From: Tubiluchus corallicola
Lineage: Eukaryota; Priapulida; Priapulimorpha; Priapulimorphida; Tubiluchidae
NCBI GenBank assembly: GCA_030141605.1
Contig: JAQGDQ010000299.1
Span: 75,837 to 137,836, forward strand
Direction of reading: 5' to 3'
DNA: 62,000 bases
Positions 37,901-50,800 of this stretch are shown piece by piece. Numbering within the stretch: the stretch's first letter is position 1; each line of letters opens with the position of its first letter. Under the pieces are notes generated by a model that was not told the origin of the DNA, did not search any database, and worked only from the letters and a program-made list of their open reading frames with translations. The translations under genes and the position numbers were made by a program.

Positions 37901-40729
37901 TTTCTAGACCAATGCATATGAATTATGCATTTATTCCACAGCAAATCGTACATATAAACACAAGTACAAATTGTTATTACATCATAAAGTAAAATAAAAG
38001 AGTCACTGTGAGGAATAGGAAGGGGTAATATACTTTCGACTCCTCGTCCAAAGCAAAGAGTTATTCTGGTGTAGTATTGCAAATCAAGCTCAGGGCGATT
38101 CTTTAACATTTTTAGAAAAAAAATACCCCTTCAAGGAAAATGCGACTCAGGGATGCAAAAAACGTTCACAATTTCTGCCTGGCTTCACCCACTGTGGAAG
38201 TTGGAATTGTACATTATAATTAGGTGCTGCCATCTATGGGCTACTCCTGTTACATTCTACCAGCTGACTTACCCCCAGTATAATTGTATGGTCCAGTGAA
38301 TGCATATTTACTAGTTCTCTCCCTATTTTAAAGTAATGGTTGTTGTGAAGCCTGTGCAAGTCTGCATAGGTCACCTATACCTATATATATTGACTGGTTT
38401 TGCCTTCTAGTCACTCTCACTCTCACTCTCAGTGTTCAGTGCAGCAGTCATGCTACTCATGTGTACGTAGTTTTAATAAACACTTTTCTGTTGTGTGCAG
38501 TGCAAATATGTGTTATAGATTTTTTATTCTTGTTGGTACTTCTGTGCCTAAACTCAGTCATAACAAAGTGAGTGATCTACAACTTCAAACATGACTTTCA
38601 CACCCATGAAACAAATGATTAAAACTTCCAAAGGGTACGGCACCAGAAGTTTTTTGATCCCAAGTTTTTTGACCAAAAATTGGGGATTTGCAAAAGTACA
38701 TATACAGGTCCACTACTTGAGAGAGAAGCAACTCCAGTGAAAGAAATTGTAGCCATTTTAGCTCTAGACTTCAGACAAAACATGCTGCGCTAAGGGGATT
38801 TTTCTAACAGTTCGAGAAGACCGACACCTCCACTTGTTTCATAAATTTGATTAAATAGTCAGAATGTAGAAAGAGAAGCAAATAAGCTTATGAATTAGCT
38901 GCTTAAACTTCTCCTTAACAAGCTAGTTTAGAAATAAATATAAAAAATAACAATTGCTCTTACTTGGGGGAATAGCATTTACTGAAAAAGACATCTTATA
39001 GTACCAAATCATTGGTTCAACGTAATTACCAAGCCCAGATGCTGAAAAAGAAAAGAAAGATTTCAAAAATTTCAACACAAAAATTTAGTGCCGGTATTTT
39101 AGTTTGTAAATTGTAACGATAAATCAAAAACTCATTATTTGTATCGATAAATCAAAAACACAATAACATACACTCATATCTCGATTTGCCAGATAACAGC
39201 GGGGAGATGTTGGTCCGAATTTGCTGATTATACGTATTTATTGATACTTAGCTAATACATTAGACTCAGTGCATTGCATTAGATCAACGGTTCTCGACCT
39301 TTTTAGAGCGGTAACCCCAAGTCGACCCCTCAGTGCGTCCATTAACCCCCATCTCTACCCCTGGAAGGAAAAATGACTGAAATAATGCAAATTCTCAATT
39401 TGAAACACTAGTATGCAGTCCCAGATTCCAGGAATTTGATTGTGATTGTAACAAGTTTGAGGACCATTCCCATGAGAAAGCCACCAAGATGTCAACTAGC
39501 TACGTCAGATTCAATAACATTGCGTGGGTGGGGGTAACAATATGCTTTGATCTCACTGTGACACTGTCTTTAGGTTCATCACACGGTCATATCGCTTAAT
39601 ACATCACTCTGCAATCTAATAACAGGCCTGATCTAACAAATAGGTGATTTTTTTCTTCTGAGTGTAAAGTCCCATTAACCCCCAGAATTGGTGCCATTTA
39701 CCCCCTGGGGGTTAATTAACCCCCGGTAGAGAAACCCGGCATTAGATTCATGGTAATCTAAAATCAATCACCTAATTGTCTTAAAAACGTCGCGTACGGG
39801 CCGCTCCTATGCAAAAGTATATAAAAACTGCCAGAAATTGATTCATATAACACTGCATAATTGAAACATAAGAGATATGGATGTGGTCACACTGATGTAA
39901 ATGAAGTGACAGCCCGCCAACTAGCGATCAGCTCATGAAACAACGGACTGCGACTACGGGCCGGATTTTGACCGATTCCTCCGTTATCCGCAGATATGAG
40001 TGTAATAAAAAACGTAGGGAGTTGACACCTACATTTTATATAGTTTAGCGGAAGTTTGCGAAACATGTCGTCCCACATTATAACGTTAACATCATAGTTA
40101 TCTTTGACGAACTTGGCAACGGATGACACGTGATCGAAAAACAAGCGATTTGGATCAAGATGCTGAGATTGCATACGCTGACGACATTTATCACATTCGC
40201 CAAGGTGCCACACCTAAACAAGAAATAGAAAGTCAATTTCAAGGTTGACAAACGTAAAATAAACACATGTGAACGTGAAAGTGAATACAATAAATCCTCG
40301 CTTAACAACTCCATATTCAGCGACATTTCGTTGTTACGACGCTAAACATTTAACGCCTTTTCTCACTTAACGATGCACGTTTCATTTTAACGACAGTTTT
40401 TTTACTTTGCTAACAGCCACGTTTATTTTATCAGCAACTTTTTTACCACTTTTAAAGCATTAAAATGGCCAATGTTCTGTACTAAAAATGCATCAGTAAC
40501 CTAAACAGTGCAATTATTATGCTTTGCTTCCCGACAGACTATGTACTAAATTGTAGTGACTTGTACCAAGCGCGCGATCTATTTGCCGATTTATATTCCT
40601 CCAGACATATGAGTTTAAACTTTATGCCAAGGAATTTGGCTGCAGCCTGTTGCTATAACTATAACAACCAGATTAGCACATGAAATTGTCTCAAGGTCGT
40701 CCCATGTTGGGCTTGGCTTTCAATATGCA

Positions 40730-40776
<47 letters not shown>

Positions 40777-41771
40777 GCTAGTGGTTAAACACTTATTATT
40801 AAATATTTTAAAAATATTTCCTCCTTTTGCAGAAATGCCTGTAAGTGAACAGTTTGTGTTTATTAATGGCCTAAATGAAGTAGCGATGAGAACCTTGGTA
40901 AGAAATTTTATACATGACATCAGTAAGAAAAGGGAAGAGGAACAGGATAGCAAAAAACTTTAACTCGAAATCGCAGCCCACAAAATGTGTACTTACTATT
41001 GTTGTTTATGTGTTATTATTGTGCTTTTTGTTAGTATAATGTTTTTTTTTTGGTATTATCGTCCCTGCTATGTTTGAGCCGTTCCATCCTATGTATAGGA
41101 TCAAAGTTTTTTTTTGGTCTCTGTATGTTGTATGCTCAATATACTATGTAGTAATATATATTGTAACGGATCCGGGTTCCAGCGCCGATCCGTCTCAGGA
41201 TGTATAGAGCGGCATACAAGTTATGAAATACTTTATACAGCAGACGAGAAAAGTAAAAAGAATGCGAATGTAAAATAAATTTTAATGCACAACCAGTAGC
41301 TCCATGACATGTGAACAGACTTTGGTGTAAAAATCAGCAAACATACAGCATTCACCCTTACAGACAGAAAGGCCAGGTTGGAATCGTAAAATTACAGCAT
41401 GCGTTCTGTTTTATACAGGTACATTTGCATTACTGGGCTTCTCGAACGTGCCCATTACTAACATTAGGGGGTTGGTCATAATCTGCCTTTGTAACAATAT
41501 TATAGCCTTCAACATTAAGGAAAGAGAAACCGCTAACAAGTCCAGCTAGATACTGGGAAGATAAAGATTTGGTTTCAAGTAAACAAAGAAATTAATCAGT
41601 AGAGATATGAACAAAACTCACAAAACATTTAATTTATATGATTTAAGCAGCATCGATTTTTGCCTCAATTCTTTTACATTAGTTTCTATGGTTTCATTTA
41701 ACGTCGTTTCGATTAAATGCTGGTACCGGATTAGTCTCATTAAACGAGGACTTACTGTATACAAGCATCTA

Positions 41772-41869
<98 letters not shown>

Positions 41870-44800
41870 GATGATTATTATGAGTTTATTTCGTATAAAA
41901 ATATACAGTTTACAAAGTTAAAGATGTTAGTAAAACAGGTAATGCGATGTTAGTAAAGTAACATATCTACAGACATTCAACTTTATAATAACCACACATT
42001 GTAGTTCCCTTGTAATTATATTATATTATACAGTGTTGTAAGGAACTATAATAGATATCTTAAAACATAATCTTTAAATGCGTTCTTAACCTTTAATTTT
42101 ACATTTTCGTTTAGATCTACAGTACAACCATATTTAAATCTTAAATTTACTTGACTGTAATTTACATAGTAGCATAGCTTTGGAATTCTCAATGTGCAAG
42201 AGTTTACAATTTTTCTCACAAAGTTTAATTTTCGACTATCTATTAAATAATTCGCAGGCATTGTGCCACAAAAATACATTAACAATTTGACGCTTTCATT
42301 TTGTCTAAAACCGAATATTTTCTATAAGCAGTGTTCCATTTTACCCTAATGGCATTAACTTCATTGTATGATATACCCCCAATTTCGCACCCGTATAACA
42401 AAATAGATAGACAATATGTATTGATCAGAGCTTTAGCTACTATGTCATTACTAATGTTTCAACAATTACAGCCATTGACTTCTAACAATTTTTACAATAA
42501 GTCTATGAGTTTTATAAATTGAATTTTCAATACAAAGGGTTTTAAGAAATGTCAGGCCAGCTAGACTTCAGAGTATCACGTGTGCTCTTTATTCAACATT
42601 AAACTGGTTTGTTATTTTTTTAGTTCAATGGAGAACCAAATAAACAAGAAATTTACAATGTAAACCTATCAAGTGAAACTTTAGAAGAAAATGTTCAAAT
42701 AAGAGCAAAACTTAATACACTCATATCTCGATTCGCCGGACCTCGCTTTTATGGATATCGCAAAAATCGGACAAAATCTGGACCGCCAAAAGTCTTATTT
42801 ATTATGGACACAGTCCGTTGTTTCACGTACTGACCGCTAGTTGGCAGGTCGTCACATTGTTTACATCAGTGCAACCACGCAGCGTGTAATGATACGTGTG
42901 TAGCGTTTCATGCTAGGAGCGACCCATACTAGATATTTTAGAGACAATTAGGCGATTGATTCTATATTACCGTGAGTCTAATACACGGTGCCTTAGCACA
43001 CAGCAACAGCTTAGCATTGGTAAATATGGACAATCGGCAAATTCGGACTGACATCTCCCCGCTTTCATCCTGCAAACCGAGTTATGAGTATACATGTCAA
43101 CAAATTTACCAGTTGGTGTATGCCAGAACTATTTAAATTTAAAAAAAACTTCATACCAATCAAAACAGCAAAAATCAACTGCAAACAGATGCAAATTACC
43201 TCATCAGAACCAATATGTATGTATTTAGCGTCTTTATGCAACTGCATTATTTGCGTGATCATGTTTTGAATGAGCTTCAGTGAACCTGAAAATGGAACGA
43301 ATTTTTACGCTCCATATAAAATGACCGAAACAAATTTCTTGATTCAATTCAATTTTAATTTATTTATCGCTTTATAATACTACAATAAAACGTGATTAAT
43401 AAAAGAATCGCTACTAAGTTTTGAAGAATGGTTAAAATGTATAGATAGATCTAGAACTAGAGAAAGGATAGCGAAAAGACTATAAAGTCACCTAGTCTGC
43501 TATCCTTTACCGAATATAGATAAAATGATTTTTAGACACTGGTGGGCATTAATGTTATCAGTTTAATTTAGGAAACATCAATAATTTTAAAATAATGACA
43601 TTTGCTAAATAATTAAGTAACCCAGGGTAAAGAAAATACATGTACTTTAATTAGCGGGCAACAAAATAAGGTCAATCTTGATTAAACTAAAAATAGCATA
43701 ATAGCCTGAGCTTATAAAGGATTGAAATTACTTTGCTTATGCCTGCTGCAGATTTTAAATATGGAAATGCAGTAATCTTATCTGGCTCTGTTACGACACA
43801 TCAGCATTACGTTACAAGATATTACGTAACGCTTTACCTTAAATCAATCACAAACATATTATGTAACAATGCTACAAATACATGAACATGTAAAATCATA
43901 GAACTATACTGGAAGCAGCAATATATAATAACCACTGCACCTTTTACTACTGTAGGAAAATAATCATATGTGTACTTGCAAAGCAAAGCAGGCATAGGTA
44001 AACTTTAAAGTAGAAAGCACCAAAAATTTGGTCAAATATCACTTTTTTCTTTTTTATAAAAACAAATGCAAAAGATATTGGACTTCTACATTCTAGCATC
44101 AAATTATCAAGGAAATGTCCAAAATACTAAAAATCTAATTTTATAACCCAGTATTCACTTTTCTGGCTAGAAACTAGTGCTACAATTAAGAAAAACTTCA
44201 ATCTCCGATAATAGCTCATGGCTGCAGGTTTTTTCTGTTGCCAAACCCAGATCTTTGTCAGGAAGAGCCATCTAATGGATATAAACATAACGTCAGCGTG
44301 TTCTTGCAAAGTCCATAGCAACCAATCTTTCATGCGGTTGCTAAGTGTTTTGCAGAAATGCAACAAAAAACAATGGCTAACTTTAAACGCGATTTTCTCA
44401 AGAGTATGTTTTTCAGTGCGTTGTGTGCACTTCAACTTCAACATTGATTATCTCAGCTTAGAAATAATATAGAGTAATGAACTTGGTATCAAAATGATCC
44501 TCATGAACTGGAGATTCAGGATATGTGAATAGCTAGATAAGCTTAATGGCTTTTGGACGATTTTGCAATGCAAGCACACATATAATAAATTACGGAAAGT
44601 ATGGATTATGGAATGAGTTATGGACGTTATAACAATATACAAGAAAATTTTTCTAATAATATTTATTTAACATTTATATCTGCTATTCTTCAGTGCAATA
44701 ATTAATTACTTTCTCCAGAATAAGAAATACAAGAACTTCGAAATAAAATAGTAAAAAATACATCTTCATATTAATGTTAAAGACAGCTACTATAGTTAAA

Positions 44801-47800
44801 ATAACATCAAAACTGTTAATACTACAAACAGTTAAATTAATGTATTATATGTATTAATTATATGTATTAATAATACATATAACTGCAACCAGTTTGTTAC
44901 TCTATCCAGGAAGAGAAGAGCATTAAGAACTGAAATAATTGAACTCACCTGCATTAGAGGGACAGAGCACGTTAGGGTACCGGTCCTTTTCTCGCAAACT
45001 TTGAAACTGCTCATGCTTTAGGACAAACTGAAACATTCAGAGCAACCAGGAAATGTAAGGCCAAGTCAAATTTGAAAAAATTCCATTCATCAGCAGAAGA
45101 GTAAAACTGTTCAAGTAAGATCAGGAATAACAAATTAATGCAGCTCAACTTTCAGCAGCTAAATGCATCTTTGTTAACACTATTATGTATTTTTAAAAAC
45201 TTTCGTACCCTTACGTTAACTCCTTCAGTTTGCTGCATGCTGCATTTGTTCACAAAAAACTGCTCTCACTAAGCAGCAATTACATTATATACAGGCCACT
45301 TTATTTAGGTTGTTTAGACCTAAAATGACCTAAATAAGATTTGAAAAATAACCTAAATAACATTTTTGCTCTTTTTCATTTTTCGGATCGTCGCTGCTTT
45401 TTTGCCCCGTCGGAGGAGCGAGAATTAGAAGAAACAAGCCACGTGGCATCCCGTAGTTCTCCCTCCCGTCTGCGCTGCTCTTCGGTTGGACTGATTCAGG
45501 CAGGGAAGCAGCAGCGTCCCGTCGCACCCACGTTATGCCGGCATGAAGACGGGAACTGAGACGGGTGTTCTCGAAAGAACCCTCCTAATCCTTTTGTGTT
45601 CTGTGTGTTTTGTTGTCGCCCAACCGTCCCCCCCCCTCTTTTTGTGTGATTGATGCGTCGTCAAGCCACCATATTTTCTTCTACTTAAACGAGACTAGGC
45701 CTACTCATTCTAATTCTTCCTTGTATCTCCCCAGTTATAGATGGCTTGTTATGATAATATATATGATAATATTTATATATGATAATTTTCCTAGGTTTTC
45801 TGCTCCTAATATATGCTAAGTTGGAGTGCCTGAGAAGGGTGTGTTTTTCTTAATTTTATTCAATTAAATCACTTACAAATCCCACTTTACAATGTTTGAA
45901 CGAATAGCATGATTGGATAGCCGAGATTCTCCTGAATAGAACAGTACCTAATTTGTAATCATTTCGTTATGTATGTGCTCATACAGTAACAGAAGTCTTA
46001 TAAGACATACTTTGAATGGTTCGGTCTTGAAGCAGTTAAATGGACTTAAGTAAACTCTTGGCCACAGGAAATGGGGCACAGAAACGCCTCAAGCTTCTTT
46101 ATTTAGTTACATCATTTAGTTAAAAAGTAATCTGTCTATTATAAACAGATAACATTTGAGTAATTGTACATTCGTTTGACTGCATTGTTAGTTACAACTC
46201 AGTAGGTGATTTTCACTCTAAGGCCGGCCGTTGTACTGACTTTCCCCATTACCTGATGCAGCAATGCATTTCAAGTCCAACCATCACATGACATGTGGGT
46301 AAACCAAAGCAGTCTGTATCAGTTCAGTAACAGCAGATGTTTTATGTGGACTTTACTTAATTATGCATTAGTCTGAGTGTAGAGTGATTTACTAATAGGA
46401 TCTTGCTTGGAAACAAGAAAAAATAAACCAGGTAAGGTTCTAGCTAGTTGTCAAAACATGTTAAAAGTGTTACTATTACAATAGCATTGGCTTCGAGGCA
46501 TAGTAAACAAACGAAATAGTCTACAAAAGTCTATATTAGGCCTTGTAGGCCCAGTTAAAGTTGCAAAATGTTGTTAAAGGTAAATTGCAAAATGAAAACA
46601 TCCCTACTTACTAATTTCTCCATACAGTTTTTCATGCATACACTCAGTGAACCTTTTGCTAAAGGAAAGGCCAAGCCTTCTATGAGGTTAATTTTATTTC
46701 AATGTTCGCAGAAAATGTTAGAAAGATTTAGTAATACAACTGCAATAAGCGTCTCGTGTAACTAGTAAAATCACTTTAATTTAAAGTTGCGATCACTTCA
46801 TGCTTGGGTGCTCCAATTTTCAATGCCCATCCTTCTTCCAATGACATCATTTGTCGTGAAGAAAAGTAGCTCACTGTCAATCTTCACCAAAAGTATAATA
46901 AGATATAATAAAAAAATTAGATAGCTGATTTTGTAACATTTTTGGGCGAACATTCGGTAAACTGTAGAAGTTTGAATTAGTTTAAGGTGGGCGCTTATGG
47001 AAAGCAACGAAGTCTCCCTGTTACGTCATGATTTTGAAGTGAATGGCAGTAACCACCACGCCTGAAAATTTCTATTCAGAGGTAGTATATTTTAAATGTA
47101 TGCTTTATAGGCAGTTCTTTGCAGTGATAACAGTAAAATAAACCCATCATACTGCATAACTAGTTCTTTCCTTTAACACAGGAAAGTAGTCAAAGATATG
47201 ATGTGGGACTAGTGATCAATGGATTCTGTATTTCTTCTGTATTTATGCACTTGGCACGAATTCATCCTTTTGCTGGTATTTGCCTGACCCTGAAATATTT
47301 CTGGTAGTGGGTGCTCAGAAACACAAATGGAAATTATATTCAATAGTCATTAAAAGTGGTGTCCCGGAACCGTTATCAGGTTTTAACACAACACAATGTA
47401 ATCAAGAAGCATTTCACAGTTCCAACGATTGATGATAATCATGAAAATGTCAAAGGTTAAGTGTACCAGACAACGCATTTGTGTACACTTGACAATGCAT
47501 CAAAGTCCATGCTATAGTAATAGTAACTGTTTTAACAGCTAACTAGAACCTTATCTAGTTCATTTTGTCTTGTTCCCAAGCAAGATCCTGTTAGTAAATC
47601 ACTCTACGGACAGATTAATGCACAATTAAGTAAAGTCTACGTAAAACAACTGAAGTTACGGAACTGATGCATCAAACAGGCTTTGGTTTACCCCTACATG
47701 TCACGTGACGATTGTAGTTAAGACGTGTTGCTGTAGTAGGCTTAACCTTTGACCTACAGCAACTGCACGAGTGCACAACGAAACTGTGAAAAGGATTATT

Positions 47801-50800
47801 CAAGTAGAATATGCAGATGGCTAAACACTTCTTTACCATACCACTATATACAGCACATTGCTACTTCACTCACCTCCAAATGACCAAATGTTTGCACAAG
47901 AGGAACAACCTCCAAGGAATTCTTTTTGGCAAGGTTTAGTAATATATCCACATCCGACTTGCTACAACATGAACAAAAGAAAATTAGTGGCATCACAACA
48001 AAGTTAAAAATTTCTGTCTGGGCTGTGCCTAGGCTAATAGGAAAAACCCATGCATGCTCCTTGTGAGGAATTCTGCCACCAGCTAGAAGCTATGCGTCCT
48101 CCTCGTGAGGAATTTTGCTGAATACTAGAAATACTGCATGTTCCATTTTCGAGCAACAGTTAACACATTTCAGCATAAAACTGTAAGATCTAACCTCCCT
48201 TTTAACAAACTGAAGATTTTATGTTTTATTAATGCAACATCGATATGCTATATTCGTGAAAAAGAAAAAAACAATGTAAGCATATATTTTATATATGCAT
48301 ATTTTCAGATTTTGAAGCGGTTAGTAGAAGTTTACTAAAAAAACAAAGAAAGCTGACATTACATTGACAACATTATTAATTGTACTTTGTATATGAGAAA
48401 TACAGCAAGTATAACCTAATTTAGACATACAGTATAAAACTCACAAAGTAGCTACAGCTAACTGGACGTGCGTAAAAAAACCACACTATTTTACTATGAA
48501 AATGAACTTTCTTGCTCATGGGATTTCGAGAAAAATCCAAGATTTTCAGAAAATCTTCTGATTTTTTAACTGAACTTCCATGTGTCAATTTTCCTAGCCT
48601 CCTCACTGTGAAACTGGCCTAACAGTACATTAATGGATAGGCAAAAACAAAGAGAAACAACAATGTTAATTACCTGTACGCATTTTTAGCTGCTAGAACT
48701 TCTAGATCTCCCGAATAAGGAAATGTATCTTCCCATTCGATTAAAAGTCCAGTTGCTCCCAATTTATTCAAAAGCGGAAATAACTAAGGAAATCACAATA
48801 TGGTAAAAGAAGGACTTATAAGCAACTTGTTAATAACTCACATACAAAAATCCAGTATTTGAATTCCATGTATGACAAGATATAATTAAAGCAAACCGGA
48901 CAAAATTTTAAACTGTAGATCAAAACAATCTACTCTTTTAAATATTGAAAGGCAACATACTATTTTTTCAAAAATGACTTATGTGAAAGAATTATTACCA
49001 CACAAATACAATTTCACATTCGGGCCACTAGTTCGTCATTGTATACCTTACAGTAGCACTGTACTTCAATTTTCGCTTTTGCAAACACGTGCAACATGCT
49101 CGCGGATTGTTTTTGCTGTTGAAAATTATGTTCGCTTGTAATGTTATCAGTAGTTGGCCTCACCAGCAGTTAAGATTTTAATCTATTATTTAATTATCAG
49201 AAACGCTTTTGCAGTATTACTGATGCTAAAATATATACTTTTTATCGTACTTGAAAATGGGGTATTATATGAAAAATCATCCTGTCTTCCTTTAAATTTA
49301 TGACATTTATGACAAAATAGTACAGAATTCCAAAAACAAAAAGTGTTTGTACTAACAATAATTCTTACAACAGGTACTTCTAGATACGTCTTTACTCAGT
49401 AGCTTACAAATAACCGTCAAACAAAATTTGTTTAACTGATTTTTTTAAACTTACTTAAATTAAACGTTTTAAATTCTTCAGGGATGTTCAAACAAAGTTT
49501 TATAGTATTATGTTTGTTTGTTTGCTGAAAAATATTAGTAGATTGTTGTGGCATAAAATAATTAGTAGATGCAAGTCTGGTATGGTGATCATGCGTATGG
49601 AGAACTGGAGCAAAATATTTAGACAATCCTGGAGGTAATAAATTAAGATGAAATCTGTAAATAAACATAAGAGTGCAAATCATATGTTCCTTTAATCTCA
49701 AAAGTGTAACCCTAGTAGTTCCCTGAAATTTCACAGGTTTCCCAAAATTTACAATTTTGTTTTTTCAATTGAATTTATATAGTTATAGAATGATGTTATC
49801 CGCTATCAGTGATGTTATCAGTTTTGGTGTCTAGCTGTAGAAAGAAGACTAGAAATCATTTGCTCCTTCTTCCTCCATACAAGCAACTTTCTTATTATTG
49901 TTATTGTGTTATTGTATTGTTGCATTTGTTGTTGTAAAATAAATTTATTTTTATTCTCATTCTAATAACACCTTTCTTCATTGTTAGAGAGCTTGTGCAG
50001 GCTAAAATACAAGAAAATAGTGAAAATGTCTAAACAATGTACTGGCGAATAATAGTACCTGGTGAAAATGTCTAAACAAAGTACTGGCGAATAATAGTAC
50101 CTGGTGAAAATAGGTCATTTTTGGTGGCGCTCCCTTGAGATCTAAATGAACAAGCCTGAAAGAAAACCAGCATTACCGTTTTATTATTTAAAATAATTTT
50201 ATTATTTGCTACAGCAATGTCTGCTGTTAATAAGAACAATATGATTAAAAAACTGCTAATACAGAATTTCTAAAAGAAAAGTGATATATTTTAACCCTTT
50301 CAGTCCCAAATTATTTTTTTAATAAGAATTTTTTAAAAACACAACAAAAGCAAAAAATGTGCTTCATTTTGCGACTGCTAATAATTTTTTAAAGTATTTA
50401 AGACATTTAGCATGCATGCTATGCTGATCTGTGCAAAGTCATCTCTAAAGTACTGTACCTTGCACAGTTTTTTGTGCTACGTAGATTTTTTAGTTTGCCA
50501 TTTTATCACCATTTTTAGTCTATTGTTATTGGCTTAAATTGAAATAACTATTAACAGATCAAATAACTGTCAGTTTTAAAATTTTATTAATTTTTAAGGC
50601 AGAAAATATTCTCGTATCCCACGGGATACAACGGGTATGAAAGGGTTAACTGAAACAATTGTGTAATAAGAAATCAACCTGTGTTTTCCCGGTTGTTCAG
50701 ATGATGATCTTCTGGTTAGCAACATTTGCTCTTCACTATAAACCCTAAAATAAGATGATTTTAGCTGTAATAAACACCATATAAGTTTTACGTGTCAAAT

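Noticed and set aside
38200-38595. Possible LTR with TATA box, CT repeats and AATAAA
   Set aside because: No pair of ends with a matching target-site duplication could be found.
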